A stretch of DNA of 56,423 nt from Moraxella catarrhalis (GCF_001656295.1 NZ_LXHE01000026.1:1-56423), one strand, 5' to 3'; shown: positions 10,941 through 20,796, numbered from the stretch's first letter. Program-made: numbers and translations. Notes: generated from the letters alone by a model not told the origin.

Positions 10941-11099
10941 TACAAGAAAAATTTTTTTTGATAAAATTCTTACTTGTACCTTGCTATTTTTTCTTATTTA
11001 TCATTTTTGGCGATATTTTCGTTGATTTTAGTAAGTAGATGAGCAAGGGATAATTTGACAAAAACAAATTTGATTTCAAGCCTCATAATCGGAGTCATT

Positions 11100-13334
11100 A
11101 TGAATAAGTTTCAATTATTACCGCTGACATTGGCGGTGAGTGCCGCTTTTACAACCACTGCTTTTGCAGCTGTCAGCCAACCTAAGGTTGTCTTGGCAGG
11201 CGATACAGTGGTCAGTGATCGCCAAGGTGCAAAAATTAAAACCAATGTTGTTACCTTACGAGAAAAAGACGAAAGAACTGCCACAGATTTGCGTGGTCTG
11301 TTACAAGGTGAGCCCGCCATTGATTTCGGTGGTGGTAATGGTACTTCTCAATTTATCAGTATCCGTGGCATGGGTCAAAACTCGATTGATACCAAAATTG
11401 ATAATGCCTATACTGACAGTCAGTTTTTGTATCACCAAGGTCGCTTTATGCTAGACCCCCAGATGGTCAAAGTCGTTTCGGTACAAAAAGGGGCAGGCTT
11501 TGCCAGTGCAGGCATTGGGGCAACCAATGGTGCGATTGTTACCAAAACCTTAGATGCTGATGAGCTTTTAAGAAACAGCGACAAAGATTATGGCTTTAAA
11601 GTTGGTGCAGGCTTATCAACCAACAAAGGTCATTCTTATCATGGCAGTGCCTTTGGTAAAGCACAGACAGGATTTGGTCAGGTAGATGCCCTTGTCTCTT
11701 ATAATAAAGTAGATGAAAGCGACTATAAAGGCGGTAAAGGGTACACCAATCTGTTGGGCAATGACGTGGTCACAAGTAGTGCCTTAGATAAATCCAGCTT
11801 CCTTGCTAAGGCAGGGCTAACCGCTGGCGATCATCGATTTGTGGTCAGCCATTTAAACCAAACTCATAAAGGCATCCGTGGTGTGCGTGAAGAGTTTGAC
11901 TTCGCCAATTCTGATTTGACAATAGACATAGAAAAAAAAGGTAAAATCCGTACCGAAGCAGATCTTTTGGCAGAATTAAATAAAGATTATCCAGGTCAGG
12001 GCTATAAGCTTGGTAAAAAAATAAATGATAAAGATAATAAGGTGGTCGGTTATCATGTGGTCGATGCCAATGGCAGACAGGTGCCTAATTTGGACAGAAA
12101 CCGCCCAGCTTATCGTGAAACCATTCAAAAGAACATCAACTTAGAATACCAAGGCAAACTGCCCTTGGGTAACGTTACTGCCAATATCTATAAGCAAGAC
12201 AATCTACGTCATGATTCTGCCAATAAGAACAATGGCTATTTGGGTGGTTTTGAAAAGCCTGTTACCAGCAAATACATCACCCATGGGGCAAACTTTAATA
12301 TCGATACTTATCCAATGACCGATTTGGTTGTCAAATACGGACTTAACTATCGCCATCAAGAGCTGATTCCTGCTGAGAAAAAACGAAAAGGCGATACCGT
12401 TGGTCGATCTCCCAAAACATTTGACTTACCAGTTGATATCATCAATCAAGAAAAAACTGATATTGGCGTCTATGCCGAAGCCATCAAAGATTATGGCCCT
12501 TGGACGCTGACAGGTGGCTTGCGTTATGATCATTTTGAATTCACCGCCATGGATGGTAAAAAACGCAAAGATGGTAACATCAACCCAAGCTTGGGTGTGA
12601 TTTACCAAGTTAACCCTGATTTGAGCGTCAATGGTGTGCTGAATATGGCAACACGCAGTCCACGCATGTATGATACCTTATTGGCTCAAGGTCATCGTGG
12701 CATCGTGAGCATTGATGATGATACCAAGGCTGAGCTTGCTAAAAATGCTGAGATTGGCTTCAACTACAATAATGGTACAGTATTTGCTGATGGCAGTATT
12801 TTTTATCAAAAAACCGAAAATGCCTTAGGTAACTTTGCTAATTCTCGTCATGGCGTTAAAATTAATTCCATTAAAAATGTTGGACATATGACAAACAAAG
12901 GTTATGAGCTTGGTGTGGGTTATGCTCAAGGACCGCTGACTGGTCGTATTGGGGTTTCTGAAAGCCGTCCTGAGTTGGTGGGTGTACAGTTAAGTGGCAA
13001 CCCAGAGTTTGCCCTACCTGTTGGTCGCACATGGACAGCATCACTTGGCTATAAGGTGATGGATAATCTGGAAGTTGGCATCAACAATAAGAGCGTTCAA
13101 GGTACTGACCGTGCTGTGTTATCACACAAAACGGAACCTGAATATCGCCCAGGTTACAGTGTCAGCGACATCTATGCCAACTGGAAGCCTTATGGCAATG
13201 ATAAGATGAATGTGAATTTCTCAGTGAACAATGTCTTTGATAAAAACTATCGCCCACATAGTGAGCGTGCTTCTGTGATAGCACTGCCTGGGGCAGGTCG
13301 TGATTTCCGTGTTGGCGTGAACTTTACTTACTAA
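11100..13334 (+). CDS. copB: TonB-dependent outer-membrane receptor, CopB/FetA (FrpB) family
   Basis: A 744-residue outer-membrane receptor closely resembling neisserial FetA and Moraxella CopB. The start chosen is the ATG at 11100, preceded by GGAG; the upstream TTG at 11055 would add 15 residues before an otherwise normal signal peptide (MNKFQLLPLTLAVSAAFTTT, cleavage after AFA). The plug domain contains GEPAIDFGGGNGTSQFISIR and MGQNSIDTKIDNAY, nearly identical to FetA. The C-terminal beta-barrel ends in a terminal aromatic (GVNFTY), as needed for BAM recognition. FetA imports ferric enterobactin-like siderophores; CopB is an iron-regulated surface antigen of M. catarrhalis. The long extracellular loops, for example mature region 260-310, are the expected variable parts. 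Confidence 0.92.
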   Translation: MNKFQLLPLTLAVSAAFTTTAFAAVSQPKVVLAGDTVVSDRQGAKIKTNVVTLREKDERTATDLRGLLQGEPAIDFGGGNGTSQFISIRGMGQNSIDTKIDNAYTDSQFLYHQGRFMLDPQMVKVVSVQKGAGFASAGIGATNGAIVTKTLDADELLRNSDKDYGFKVGAGLSTNKGHSYHGSAFGKAQTGFGQVDALVSYNKVDESDYKGGKGYTNLLGNDVVTSSALDKSSFLAKAGLTAGDHRFVVSHLNQTHKGIRGVREEFDFANSDLTIDIEKKGKIRTEADLLAELNKDYPGQGYKLGKKINDKDNKVVGYHVVDANGRQVPNLDRNRPAYRETIQKNINLEYQGKLPLGNVTANIYKQDNLRHDSANKNNGYLGGFEKPVTSKYITHGANFNIDTYPMTDLVVKYGLNYRHQELIPAEKKRKGDTVGRSPKTFDLPVDIINQEKTDIGVYAEAIKDYGPWTLTGGLRYDHFEFTAMDGKKRKDGNINPSLGVIYQVNPDLSVNGVLNMATRSPRMYDTLLAQGHRGIVSIDDDTKAELAKNAEIGFNYNNGTVFADGSIFYQKTENALGNFANSRHGVKINSIKNVGHMTNKGYELGVGYAQGPLTGRIGVSESRPELVGVQLSGNPEFALPVGRTWTASLGYKVMDNLEVGINNKSVQGTDRAVLSHKTEPEYRPGYSVSDIYANWKPYGNDKMNVNFSVNNVFDKNYRPHSERASVIALPGAGRDFRVGVNFTY

Positions 13335-13360
13335 TACTTACTGATTTATCGGTATGACTG

Positions 13361-13390
13361 AACACTCAAGCACTGCTTGGGTGTTCTTTT
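13361..13390 (+). terminator. Terminator of copB
   Basis: AACACTCAAGCA and TGCTTGGGTGTT form a strong stem followed by CTTTTT, 26 bases after the copB stop codon. Confidence 0.8.
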
Positions 13391-13416
13391 TATTGCTATG
13401 AGTGGATAAAAACGAT

Positions 13417-13449
13417 AAAAAAAGCCAATCGTATCATATTGATTGGCTA
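13417..13449 (-). terminator. Terminator of the Sel1-repeat gene
   Basis: AGCCAATC and GATTGGCT form a stem with a loop of about 14 bases. On the minus strand it is followed by a run of T, just after the Sel1 gene stop codon. Confidence 0.75.
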
Positions 13450-13468
13450 TGATGATAAAATCAAGTTA

Positions 13469-14038
13469 TTACTGATTTAAGAACCACGCATTGGCACTGC
13501 GTTTGGCAGATTCGATTTCACTGGAGGATAAATTAAGAGCAAGCTGGCTGACTTTAACCTTAGCACGATTGCGTACATTATCATCAAGCATACCCTCACG
13601 AGCGGATAAATCATACCATTTATAAGCATCAACCAAGCGTTGTTGCTGCTCATCAATCATCGCCAGGGCATAGCTGGCGCGATTATCGCCCAAATTAGCT
13701 GCTTTCTCAAGCCAAGCTCGACCCGTTGCCATGTCTGCCTTGACGCCTTCACCGCGCAGATACATGATGCCAAGATTGAGCTGGGCTGGAGCGATGTTTT
13801 TTTCGGCAGCGCGGGTGTACCAATAGGCAGCTTTTGAGGCGTCTTTGGTAACACCTTCGCCTTTTTGTAAGCGTTTGGCAAGAAAAAACTGGGCATGATA
13901 ATCACCGCTGGCAGCTTGATTAGTCAAGGTTGTGATATCGATTGTTTCAAAGCGATTATTAGCCAAAGAGGTCAGAGAATATGTTAAGGTGGTGGTGCCT
14001 AGTACGCTGGCTAATAGGGCGATTTTAAACAATTTCAT
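13469..14038 (-). CDS. Sel1-like repeat (SLR/TPR) exported protein
   Basis: A 189-residue protein with a signal peptide (MKLFKIALLASVLGTTTLTY..., cleavage expected after SLA at about residue 26). Three Sel1-like repeats follow at about residues 38-75 (AQFFLAKRLQKGEGV), 76-111 (AQLNLGIMYLRGEGV) and 112-145 (ASYALAMI). The C-terminus is helical. Sel1 repeats are protein-protein interaction scaffolds; no partner or function can be assigned. It stands alone between metW and copB, with its own terminator. Confidence 0.8.
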   Translation of the reverse strand: MKLFKIALLASVLGTTTLTYSLTSLANNRFETIDITTLTNQAASGDYHAQFFLAKRLQKGEGVTKDASKAAYWYTRAAEKNIAPAQLNLGIMYLRGEGVKADMATGRAWLEKAANLGDNRASYALAMIDEQQQRLVDAYKWYDLSAREGMLDDNVRNRAKVKVSQLALNLSSSEIESAKRSANAWFLNQ

Positions 14039-14143
14039 GACGCTGTCCTATGGCAAAAAATAAAAAGGAGTTAAAAGTAGACCTGCAAAAGCTCAATCGT
14101 ATCTCAAAGGCTGTTGCAGGTAGGCGGCTATAATAAAAGGATG

Positions 14144-14176
14144 GCGTGATAATATGCCACACGCATCTTATCACGC
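14144..14176. repeat. Hairpin upstream of the Sel1 gene
   Basis: GCGTGATAA (14144-14152) pairs exactly with TTATCACGC (14168-14176) around a 15-base loop. It lies in the 260-base interval between the metW stop and the Sel1 gene start, both on the minus strand. It could be a weak terminator of metW or a leader structure; there is no long T run. Confidence 0.5.
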
Positions 14177-14298
14177 AGCTAAACAATTTATTATACCGTG
14201 ATTATAACGAACAATCAGTAAACAAACGGTAACTGCAAGTTACATTTTACCACTATTTTTAAAAATTGGGTGAATCTTAAATAACTTTTTTAAGGTTT

Positions 14299-14916
14299 TT
14301 AGTTTTTGGCAATGCGATAAACAGCAACATCAGCAAGCAAGTTTGGCACGCGCTTGACCATGCGATTTAATAACGCCGAAGGCAGCTTGGGATTGGGTTT
14401 ATCGCTGATGGCAACTGTGTCTAGAATGCGAATGTTATTTTTATCGCACAATTGTTCAAAATCCTTAAAAGTACATAGATGAATATTGGGGGTATTATAC
14501 CATTCATGGGGTAGCGTGTCTGATATGGGCATCATGCCTTTGATACCCAAATACATACGGTTTTGCCAATATGCAAAATTTGGAAAAGTGACAATGCCTT
14601 CTTTGGCAACTCGCAGCATATCAATCAGTAGCTGATCGGGTGATTTGACCGCTTGAAGTGCACGAGCCATGACGACCGTATCAAAGCTATTATCAGCAAA
14701 ACGCGCCAAGCCTTCATTGAGATCTTGCTCAATGATATTTAAGCCCTTGGCAATGGCTTGATTGATTTTGAATTCATCAATCTCAAGCCCATAACCAGTC
14801 ACACCAAGATTTTTTTGGAGATGTTTAAGCAAGGTGCCATCACCACAGCCTAAGTCTAGCACACGAGATTTGGGTAAAATCCACTTTTCTGCCAACTGAT
14901 GATCAATATTATTCAT
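14299..14916 (-). CDS. metW: Methionine biosynthesis protein MetW
   Basis: A 205-residue class I methyltransferase-fold protein. The SAM-binding motif is VLDLGCGDGTLLKHL (about residues 19-33), and the MetW-specific segments include EQDLNEGLARF, PNFAYWQNR, and EWYNTPNIHLCTFKDF. MetW is genetically linked with MetX in Proteobacteria and has been shown in some species to increase MetX activity. Here it follows metX by 55 bases on the same strand, the usual order. Confidence 0.95.
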   Translation of the reverse strand: MNNIDHQLAEKWILPKSRVLDLGCGDGTLLKHLQKNLGVTGYGLEIDEFKINQAIAKGLNIIEQDLNEGLARFADNSFDTVVMARALQAVKSPDQLLIDMLRVAKEGIVTFPNFAYWQNRMYLGIKGMMPISDTLPHEWYNTPNIHLCTFKDFEQLCDKNNIRILDTVAISDKPNPKLPSALLNRMVKRVPNLLADVAVYRIAKN

Positions 14917-14971
14917 GCATGATCCTTATTATATGATGGCGCAATGACGATAAGATGACATGCAGCCATGT

Positions 14972-16207
14972 TTATTGCCTTGCTAATTTAGAGATTTGTG
15001 TGGGGGTCATGGGCTCTGATACAGGATTGGCTTCGATGACTGGCGCAGATAAAAAGCCTTTGAGTGCATCGCTATAGCGAGGAATATCAAATAAAAAAGA
15101 ATCATGACCATGCGGGGCGTCCACATTGACAAAACTGACTGGTTTTTGATTGGCAATCAAAGCATCGACCAATTCGATCGATCTTTCGGGGCTAAAGCGC
15201 CAATCGGTCGTAAAAGACACCACCAAAAATTGGCACTGGGTACGCGCCAAGGTCAGTTTCAGGGCATCTTCATCAGACAGACCGTCAGGTGCATAGCCGC
15301 GTGTCGGATCAAAATAATCTAATGCTTTGGTCATTAAAAGATAGGTATTGGCATCAAAATTTTGGCTGAAGCGTTCACCTTGATAGCGTAAATAGCTCTC
15401 AACTTGAAATTCCACATCATAGCCATACATAAATTTGCCAGATTTTAAGTCGCGTCCAAATTTGGCTTTCATGGCATCTTCGGTGATGTAGGTGATGTGC
15501 CCAACCATACGAGCTAAAATCAGACCGCGTCGCGGATACGTACCGTGCTCTAAATACCACCCATCATGAAAATCAGGATCCGATAAGATTGATTGGCGCG
15601 CCACTTCATTAAAGGCGATGTTTTGTGCGGATAATTTGGGTGTACTGGCGATGATCACCGCGCGGCTTAAGCGATCAGGATAATCCACTGACCACTGCAG
15701 GGCTTGCATGCCGCCCATAGAGCCGCCGACGACTGCGTGCCATTTTTGAATACCCAATCGATCAGAGAGCATAACTTGGGTTTTGACCCAGTCTTTGATG
15801 GTGATCAAAGGAAAGTCAGCGCCGTAGATTTTGCCAGTTTGGGGATTGATCGTGGTGGGTCCTGTTGAGCCATGACATGAGCCGATATTATTTAAGCAGA
15901 CGACAAAAAACTTAGAGGTATCAATCGCTTTGCCATTTCCGATCAAATTATCCCACCAGCCTGGTTTGGCATCAGCAGCAGCATGATAGCCTGCCGCGTG
16001 ATGACTGCCTGAAAGCGCGTGACAAATTAAAATGGCATTAGATTTATCGGCATTGAGCGTGCCATAAGTTTCGATCACAAGCTCAAAGGCAGGCAACACT
16101 CTTTGGCATTCCAAAGTCAAAGGTTCGTCAAAAAACAGCGTCTGCGGCTCAACAATACCGACTGAGCTTGGATCAAGATGTGGTGCGATTTGGTCATTTT
16201 GATGCAC
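14972..16207 (-). CDS. metX: Homoserine O-acyltransferase MetX
   Basis: A 411-residue alpha/beta-hydrolase-fold enzyme that acylates homoserine, the first committed step of methionine synthesis. The nucleophile S163 lies in [14 protein letters not shown]. The catalytic aspartate is in [12 protein letters not shown] and the histidine in [11 protein letters not shown]. Whether acetyl-CoA or succinyl-CoA is used cannot be decided by eye; many gammaproteobacterial MetX proteins use succinyl-CoA. It forms a metX-metW operon. A C-terminal tail of about 25 residues extends past the catalytic domain. Confidence 0.95.
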   Translation of the reverse strand: MHQNDQIAPHLDPSSVGIVEPQTLFFDEPLTLECQRVLPAFELVIETYGTLNADKSNAILICHALSGSHHAAGYHAAADAKPGWWDNLIGNGKAIDTSKFFVVCLNNIGSCHGSTGPTTINPQTGKIYGADFPLITIKDWVKTQVMLSDRLGIQKWHAVVGGSMGGMQALQWSVDYPDRLSRAVIIASTPKLSAQNIAFNEVARQSILSDPDFHDGWYLEHGTYPRRGLILARMVGHITYITEDAMKAKFGRDLKSGKFMYGYDVEFQVESYLRYQGERFSQNFDANTYLLMTKALDYFDPTRGYAPDGLSDEDALKLTLARTQCQFLVVSFTTDWRFSPERSIELVDALIANQKPVSFVNVDAPHGHDSFLFDIPRYSDALKGFLSAPVIEANPVSEPMTPTQISKLARQ

Positions 16208-16275
16208 AAATTTTCCTAAACTTTATTAATGGCTCTGATGAAGCATGATGGAGGTGTCATATCAAGCTGACGGTA

Positions 16276-16769
16276 TTATTTTAATTCAAAGGCGGTCTGA
16301 CCTTGGGGCGTGATCTTAAAAATTTGCACTTTAAAGAGTACTTCTTGACCTGCCAAAGGATGGTTAAAATCAACCAAAACCTCATCATCAGTCACTGAGC
16401 TGATGACACCAACCAAAGAATTTTGACCCTTGTCAGCAAATTCCATCATCATGCCGACGACAGGGTTGGGTTCGGATAGGGCAAATTGTGCGCGCGTAAA
16501 GGTTTGAACATTCTCAGGGGATTCCACTGCCCAAACGCATCTTCTGCTGGCAGCGCTGCTGTGCGGGTGTCACCTGCTTTTAGGTTCATCAAGACTTTTT
16601 CAAATCCTACAAGTAGGCTTTCGTCGCCAATGGTGAGTGTCACGGGTTCATCACGATGAAAAGTAGAGTCGATCACCTCGCCGCTCATCAAACTGACCTC
16701 AAAATGCAAAGAAACGCGGCTGCCTTGGGTGATGCGGATTTCTTCGTTAGGTAAAATGGGTGTATTCAT
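16276..16769 (-). pseudogene. fkpB: FKBP-type peptidyl-prolyl isomerase (FkpB/SlpA-like), frameshifted
   Basis: Two overlapping frames together encode one SlpA-type protein of about 160 residues. The first (from 16769) covers the start and the FKBP motif RVSLHFEVSLMSGEVIDSTF through AEDAFGQWNP. The second (16276 to about 16527) resumes with ESPENVQTFTRAQF and ends with VDFNHPLAGQEVLFKVQIF, the insert-in-flap hallmark of this family. The break is at a run of four C on the coding strand (plus 16517-16520, GGGG); five C would restore one reading frame. The product would be a cytosolic prolyl isomerase/chaperone for ribosome-associated folding. It lies between lspA and metX, which fits the common fkpB-lspA neighbourhood. 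The lesion may be real or a base-calling error. Confidence 0.85.
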
Positions 16770-16916
16770 AAGTTTTTATTGGGATTTTTGATTCAAAGGT
16801 TGAAATATTTTAGCACAGTATCGTTTGACAAGCACGAGCAAAACTGGATCTGTTTTATGGCAATGCCAAAAGCGTTATGATCTAAATTGCCTTAAACCAA
16901 ACCACCTTTAAAAGCA

Positions 16917-16945
16917 CCAAAGCCAAAATCTACTTTTGGCTTTGG
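16917..16945 (-). terminator. Probable terminator of lspA
   Basis: CCAAAGCCAAAA pairs with TTTTGGCTTTGG around TCTAC, 35 bases beyond the lspA stop. On the minus strand it is followed by TGCTTTT rather than a pure T run. Confidence 0.6.
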
Positions 16946-16979
16946 CAGGGCGATGAATCAGACAAAAAAGATACAGATG

Positions 16980-17501
16980 CTAGCTAACCTTTCTTTTATT
17001 TTCTAAAAATAACATGTCATACACCACCATCGCCATGCCGATACAGATGCCCATATCTGCGATATTAAAAATTGGATAATGCCACACATCAGCATAATGC
17101 ACATGAATAAAATCAATCACATGGCTATGCAAAATACGGTCAATCACATTACCAATCGCACCGCCAAGCACAAGCGCCAAGCCTAAGCTGAGCGTGCTTG
17201 CGATTCTTGGTGCTTTTCGTAGATAGACAATGATGTAGCCTGAAACTACCAAGCCTAAAATCGCAAAAAACCATTTTTGCCAACCAGCTTGATCCGCCAA
17301 AAAGCTAAAAGCTGCGCCGTAATTGTACGCCAAAGTCCAGTTCAGCACAGGTGGAATGACAGCGATGCTCTCACCAAGATTTAAGGCGGTTTTAAAATAA
17401 TATTTGGTGAGCTGATCAATCACCAAGACCACGATGGCGATGAGATAATATCCCATCGCCTTGCTACCATTTGAAACCAAAATCGGTTGTGAATTAGGCA
17501 T
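16980..17501 (-). CDS. lspA: Lipoprotein signal peptidase (signal peptidase II)
   Basis: A 173-residue inner-membrane aspartyl protease that removes signal peptides of diacylglyceryl-modified prolipoproteins. Four transmembrane helices are visible. The conserved YNYGAAFSFLAD, GGAIGNVIDRI and FNIADMGICIG motifs supply the two catalytic aspartates. The ATG at 17501 (MPNSQP) is preferred: it overlaps the ileS stop by eight bases, whereas a start further upstream would lie fully inside ileS. The ileS-lspA order is standard in Proteobacteria. Confidence 0.95.
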   Translation of the reverse strand: MPNSQPILVSNGSKAMGYYLIAIVVLVIDQLTKYYFKTALNLGESIAVIPPVLNWTLAYNYGAAFSFLADQAGWQKWFFAILGLVVSGYIIVYLRKAPRIASTLSLGLALVLGGAIGNVIDRILHSHVIDFIHVHYADVWHYPIFNIADMGICIGMAMVVYDMLFLENKRKVS

Positions 17502-20500
17502 ACAAACGCATCTCCCCATCATCTAAATTCTGCACACAGCGACCGCAGATCTCTGGATGGTCAGCGTGTGTGCCGACATCGGTGCGCACATGCCAACAGC
17601 GTACGCACTTGGTGCCATCAGCAGGTGTGATGGTTGTAGATAGCGTATCACCAGATTTCACGGTTGCATCAGAGGTGATGAATACAAAGCGCAGCTCATC
17701 ACCAAATTTATTTAGAATATCGGCGATGTCTTGTGGTGCTGTGATGGCGACTTTGGCGGTCAAGTTACTGCTGACGATTTTCTCGCCGCGCGCATCTTCA
17801 ATGGATTTATTGACCAAATCTTTGACCAAGGCGACTTGATCCCAATCTTCGCTACTGATGTCACCCATGCTAAAGCTTGGCAGCTCGTACCATTCGGCGG
17901 TAAAAATGTAGCCTTGTGTGCCTTTGAGCACTTGCCAAGCTTCTTGAGCGGTGAAAGATAAAATTGGCGAAATCCAGCGAAGCAGAGCGTGCGCAATGTG
18001 ATACAGTGCTGTCTGAGCCGACCGACGCGGTAAGCCATCTGCCTTGGTGGTGTAAGTACGATCTTTGATGATATCAAGATAAAAACCGCCCAAATCTTGA
18101 GAACAAAAACCCATCACCGCTTGGCAGACTTGGTGAAAGTCCATGTTGGTATATGAGCGGACGATCTCATCTTGGATGGACTTGGTGCGATGCAAGATAT
18201 ATTTATCCAAACTGATGAGCTCATCGGCTGAAACCATGTCAGTTTCAGGATCAAAGTCGTCCGTATTGGCAAGCAAGAATCGGATGGTGTTACGAATGCG
18301 GCGATACATATCAGTGGTACGATCAAAACCTTCTTTTGATACCGCCATCTCATAACGATAATCGGATGAGCCTACCCACAGACGCAAGATATCCACGCCC
18401 ATTTTATTGGCAATGTCCGATGGCTCAAAACCTTTGGTATTACCTTTGGACTTAGAAAGCTTATGCCCTTTGGCATCAACCGTGAAGCCATGCGTCAGTA
18501 CTTGTTTATAAGGTGGGCGCCCATAAATGGACTCACCAACCAATAAAGACGACTGAAACCAGCCGCGATGCTGATCAGAGCCTTCTAAATACAAATCGGC
18601 AGGATTAGATAGCTCGTCACGGCGATTTAGGACAGCGAAGTTGGTCGCCCCAGAGTCAAACCACACATCCAAGGTGTCATTACACTTATTATAAGTATCA
18701 ATATCTTCACCGATGAAGGCTTCAGCGTCGGTATCGAACCATGCTTCAACGCCGCCGTCTTCGATCAGCTTGGCGGCTTGTTCCATCAGCTCACTGGTGC
18801 GTGGATGTAGCTCACCTGAATCTTTATGAATAAAAAATGGAATCGGCACACCCCAGGTGCGCTGACGACTGATACACCAATCAGGGCGACCATTCATCAT
18901 AGATTCGATACGATTTTGACCCCAAGCTGGTGTCCAAGTCACTTCTGGAATGTCTTTGAGTGCTTGCTCACGCAAACCGCGCGCCTGCATACTGATAAAC
19001 CATTGCGGCGTCGCTCGAAAGATGATCGGGGTCTTATGGCGCCAGCAGTGTGGATAGCTGTGGCGAATTTTATTATGGGCAAGCAAGTGTCCTGTCTGTA
19101 CCAGTTTGTCGATGATTTTGGGCTGAGCTTTATAAATGTGCTCGCCCACAAATACTTTGGCTTCAGGCAAGTAGACACCGTTGCCTGCCACAGGATTATC
19201 GACATTTAGGTGATATTTTAGACCGATATTATAGTCATCGACACCATGAGCAGGAGCGGTATGCACCAACCCTGTACCACTGTCAGCGGTAACATGCTCG
19301 CCTGTGATGATGGGTACTTGGCGTTCGCTGATAAGAGGGTGTTGAGCGTTTAGGACGGTCAAATCTGCCCCTTTGATGGTTGCGATTGTCTCAACATCAT
19401 CAAGTGCCACATTTTTACTAAAATCTGCCACCAAATCATTTGCCAAGATAAAATGGGCGGTGTGATTGATGGTGCTTGGGTTTGTGATGGTATAGACCCA
19501 CATTTTACCAAGGTCATTTTCTACATCTTTTTGATAAGTTGCCCCTAATTTTTCTACCGCTTTTTTGGAGCGGTCATTGCCTTCATGTATTTGAAAACGC
19601 ACGGTATTTCTGTATTTAAAGGCGTGATTTAATAAGGTGTGTTTAATCTCATCATTTGCCCCTTTGCCCCAAAATTCGGGTGTGAGGAAGGTAAAACCAA
19701 TACCAATGACATCATCTTTGGCATTGTCATGACAAAAACGGGTTGTGCCAATGATATTGCCAGTGTGCTTATCAATAATGGCATAGGCTTTATCTTTCAC
19801 TGCTTGTTCAAAAAATGGTTCAAACACCTCTGGCAGGTGTCGTTTGGTTGGCATAAATTGCCAAATGGCAGGGTCGGACGCACACGCTTGTAGTGCCTGC
19901 TTGTCGGCTTTGGTTAGGGTTCTTAGGGTAAAATTTTTACTGTCAATTTGGCTTGGCAGTGCAAAGATGGGGTTTTTTTTGCCCTTGATGATGGCATAAT
20001 CAAAGTCGCTATGTGCTGAGATTGCTTGGTTGGCAGGCAGTGTCCATGGGGTTGTTGTCCAAATGACGGCTTGAAGCGTGCCTTGAATGTCAGCGGTGGC
20101 AGGCAGTGCGTCACGATTGACAATATCAAAGCCCACATAAATGGCGTCAGAGGTTTTATCTTCATATTCAACTTCAGCTTCTGCCAAAGCCGAACCGCAG
20201 TCTAGGCACCAATTGACAGGTTTTAGACCGCGCACAATGTGACCGTTTTCATAAATCTTGGCAAGAGCGCGCACGGTATCGGCTTCTTGCTGAAAATTCA
20301 TGGTCAGATAAGGATTTTGCCAATCGCCAAGCACGCCCAAGCGCTTAAAGTCAGCCATTTGTAGAGCGATTTGGCTCTTGGCATACTCACGGCACGCACC
20401 ACGAAACTGTCTTGCGCTGATCACTTGACCGTCTTTTTGTTGACCAACTTTACCAAGAATGCCTTCGACTTTTTGCTCAATGGGCAGACCATGACAGTCC

Positions 20501-20796
20501 CAACCAGGCACATAAGGTGCATCGTAGCCATCCAAGGTTTTATATTTCACGATGATGTCTTTTAGGACTTTATTAACCACATGACCCAAGTGAATTTGCC
20601 CGTTGGCATAAGGAGGTCCATCGTGCAGTGTATAGGTCTTACGACCTTGGCGCGCCTTGCGAATCTGTCCATAGACATCATCTTTTTCCCATTGTTCCAA
20701 CCAAATCGGCTCGCGCTTGGCAAGATCACCGCGCATGGCAAAAGTGGTATCGGCAAGATTTAGGGTGTTCTTGTAGTCGGTGATTTGGTCGGTCAT
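17494..20796 (-). CDS. ileS: Isoleucyl-tRNA synthetase with an embedded GNAT domain
   Basis: A 1100-residue class I synthetase, about 160 residues longer than the usual 940. HIGH is HLGH at 69-72 and the KMSKS loop is KLSKS at 779-783. The editing domain (CP1) keeps WTTTPWTLPANQAIS (about 246-260) and DSGTGLVHTAPAHGVDDY (about 505-522). Between them, residues about 277-442 form an extra domain matching a GNAT acetyltransferase (listed separately). The C-terminal zinc site CVRCWHV...CGRC is present. It charges tRNA-Ile and edits Val-tRNA-Ile. The gene immediately follows the AT-rich peptide operon on the same strand; a good -10 box (TATAAT, plus 20829-20834) gives it its own promoter. A second orphan 5' end lies at 23847. 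Confidence 0.96.
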   Translation of the reverse strand: MTDQITDYKNTLNLADTTFAMRGDLAKREPIWLEQWEKDDVYGQIRKARQGRKTYTLHDGPPYANGQIHLGHVVNKVLKDIIVKYKTLDGYDAPYVPGWDCHGLPIEQKVEGILGKVGQQKDGQVISARQFRGACREYAKSQIALQMADFKRLGVLGDWQNPYLTMNFQQEADTVRALAKIYENGHIVRGLKPVNWCLDCGSALAEAEVEYEDKTSDAIYVGFDIVNRDALPATADIQGTLQAVIWTTTPWTLPANQAISAHSDFDYAIIKGKKNPIFALPSQIDSKNFTLRTLTKADKQALQACASDPAIWQFMPTKRHLPEVFEPFFEQAVKDKAYAIIDKHTGNIIGTTRFCHDNAKDDVIGIGFTFLTPEFWGKGANDEIKHTLLNHAFKYRNTVRFQIHEGNDRSKKAVEKLGATYQKDVENDLGKMWVYTITNPSTINHTAHFILANDLVADFSKNVALDDVETIATIKGADLTVLNAQHPLISERQVPIITGEHVTADSGTGLVHTAPAHGVDDYNIGLKYHLNVDNPVAGNGVYLPEAKVFVGEHIYKAQPKIIDKLVQTGHLLAHNKIRHSYPHCWRHKTPIIFRATPQWFISMQARGLREQALKDIPEVTWTPAWGQNRIESMMNGRPDWCISRQRTWGVPIPFFIHKDSGELHPRTSELMEQAAKLIEDGGVEAWFDTDAEAFIGEDIDTYNKCNDTLDVWFDSGATNFAVLNRRDELSNPADLYLEGSDQHRGWFQSSLLVGESIYGRPPYKQVLTHGFTVDAKGHKLSKSKGNTKGFEPSDIANKMGVDILRLWVGSSDYRYEMAVSKEGFDRTTDMYRRIRNTIRFLLANTDDFDPETDMVSADELISLDKYILHRTKSIQDEIVRSYTNMDFHQVCQAVMGFCSQDLGGFYLDIIKDRTYTTKADGLPRRSAQTALYHIAHALLRWISPILSFTAQEAWQVLKGTQGYIFTAEWYELPSFSMGDISSEDWDQVALVKDLVNKSIEDARGEKIVSSNLTAKVAITAPQDIADILNKFGDELRFVFITSDATVKSGDTLSTTITPADGTKCVRCWHVRTDVGTHADHPEICGRCVQNLDDGEMRLYA
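19471..19968 (-). other. GNAT N-acetyltransferase-like domain inserted in IleRS editing domain
   Basis: IleRS residues about 277-442 align by eye with the RimJ/RimL type of GNAT fold. Order: N-terminal strand FTLRTLTKADKQALQ, DPAIWQFMPT, the central strands YAIIDKHTGNIIGTTRF, the acetyl-CoA loop PEFWGKGANDEIKHTLLNHAF (about 373-393), and the C-terminal half VRFQIHEGNDRSKKAVEKLGA. The insertion splits the strand FDYAIIKG from FILANDLV, where other IleRS proteins have only a short turn. It is in frame and without stops, so it is probably expressed. Whether it acetylates anything is unknown. Confidence 0.85.

Noticed and set aside
11055-11099. TTG start of copB adding 15 residues
   Set aside because: The ATG at 11100 has GGAG at the right distance and gives a normal signal peptide.
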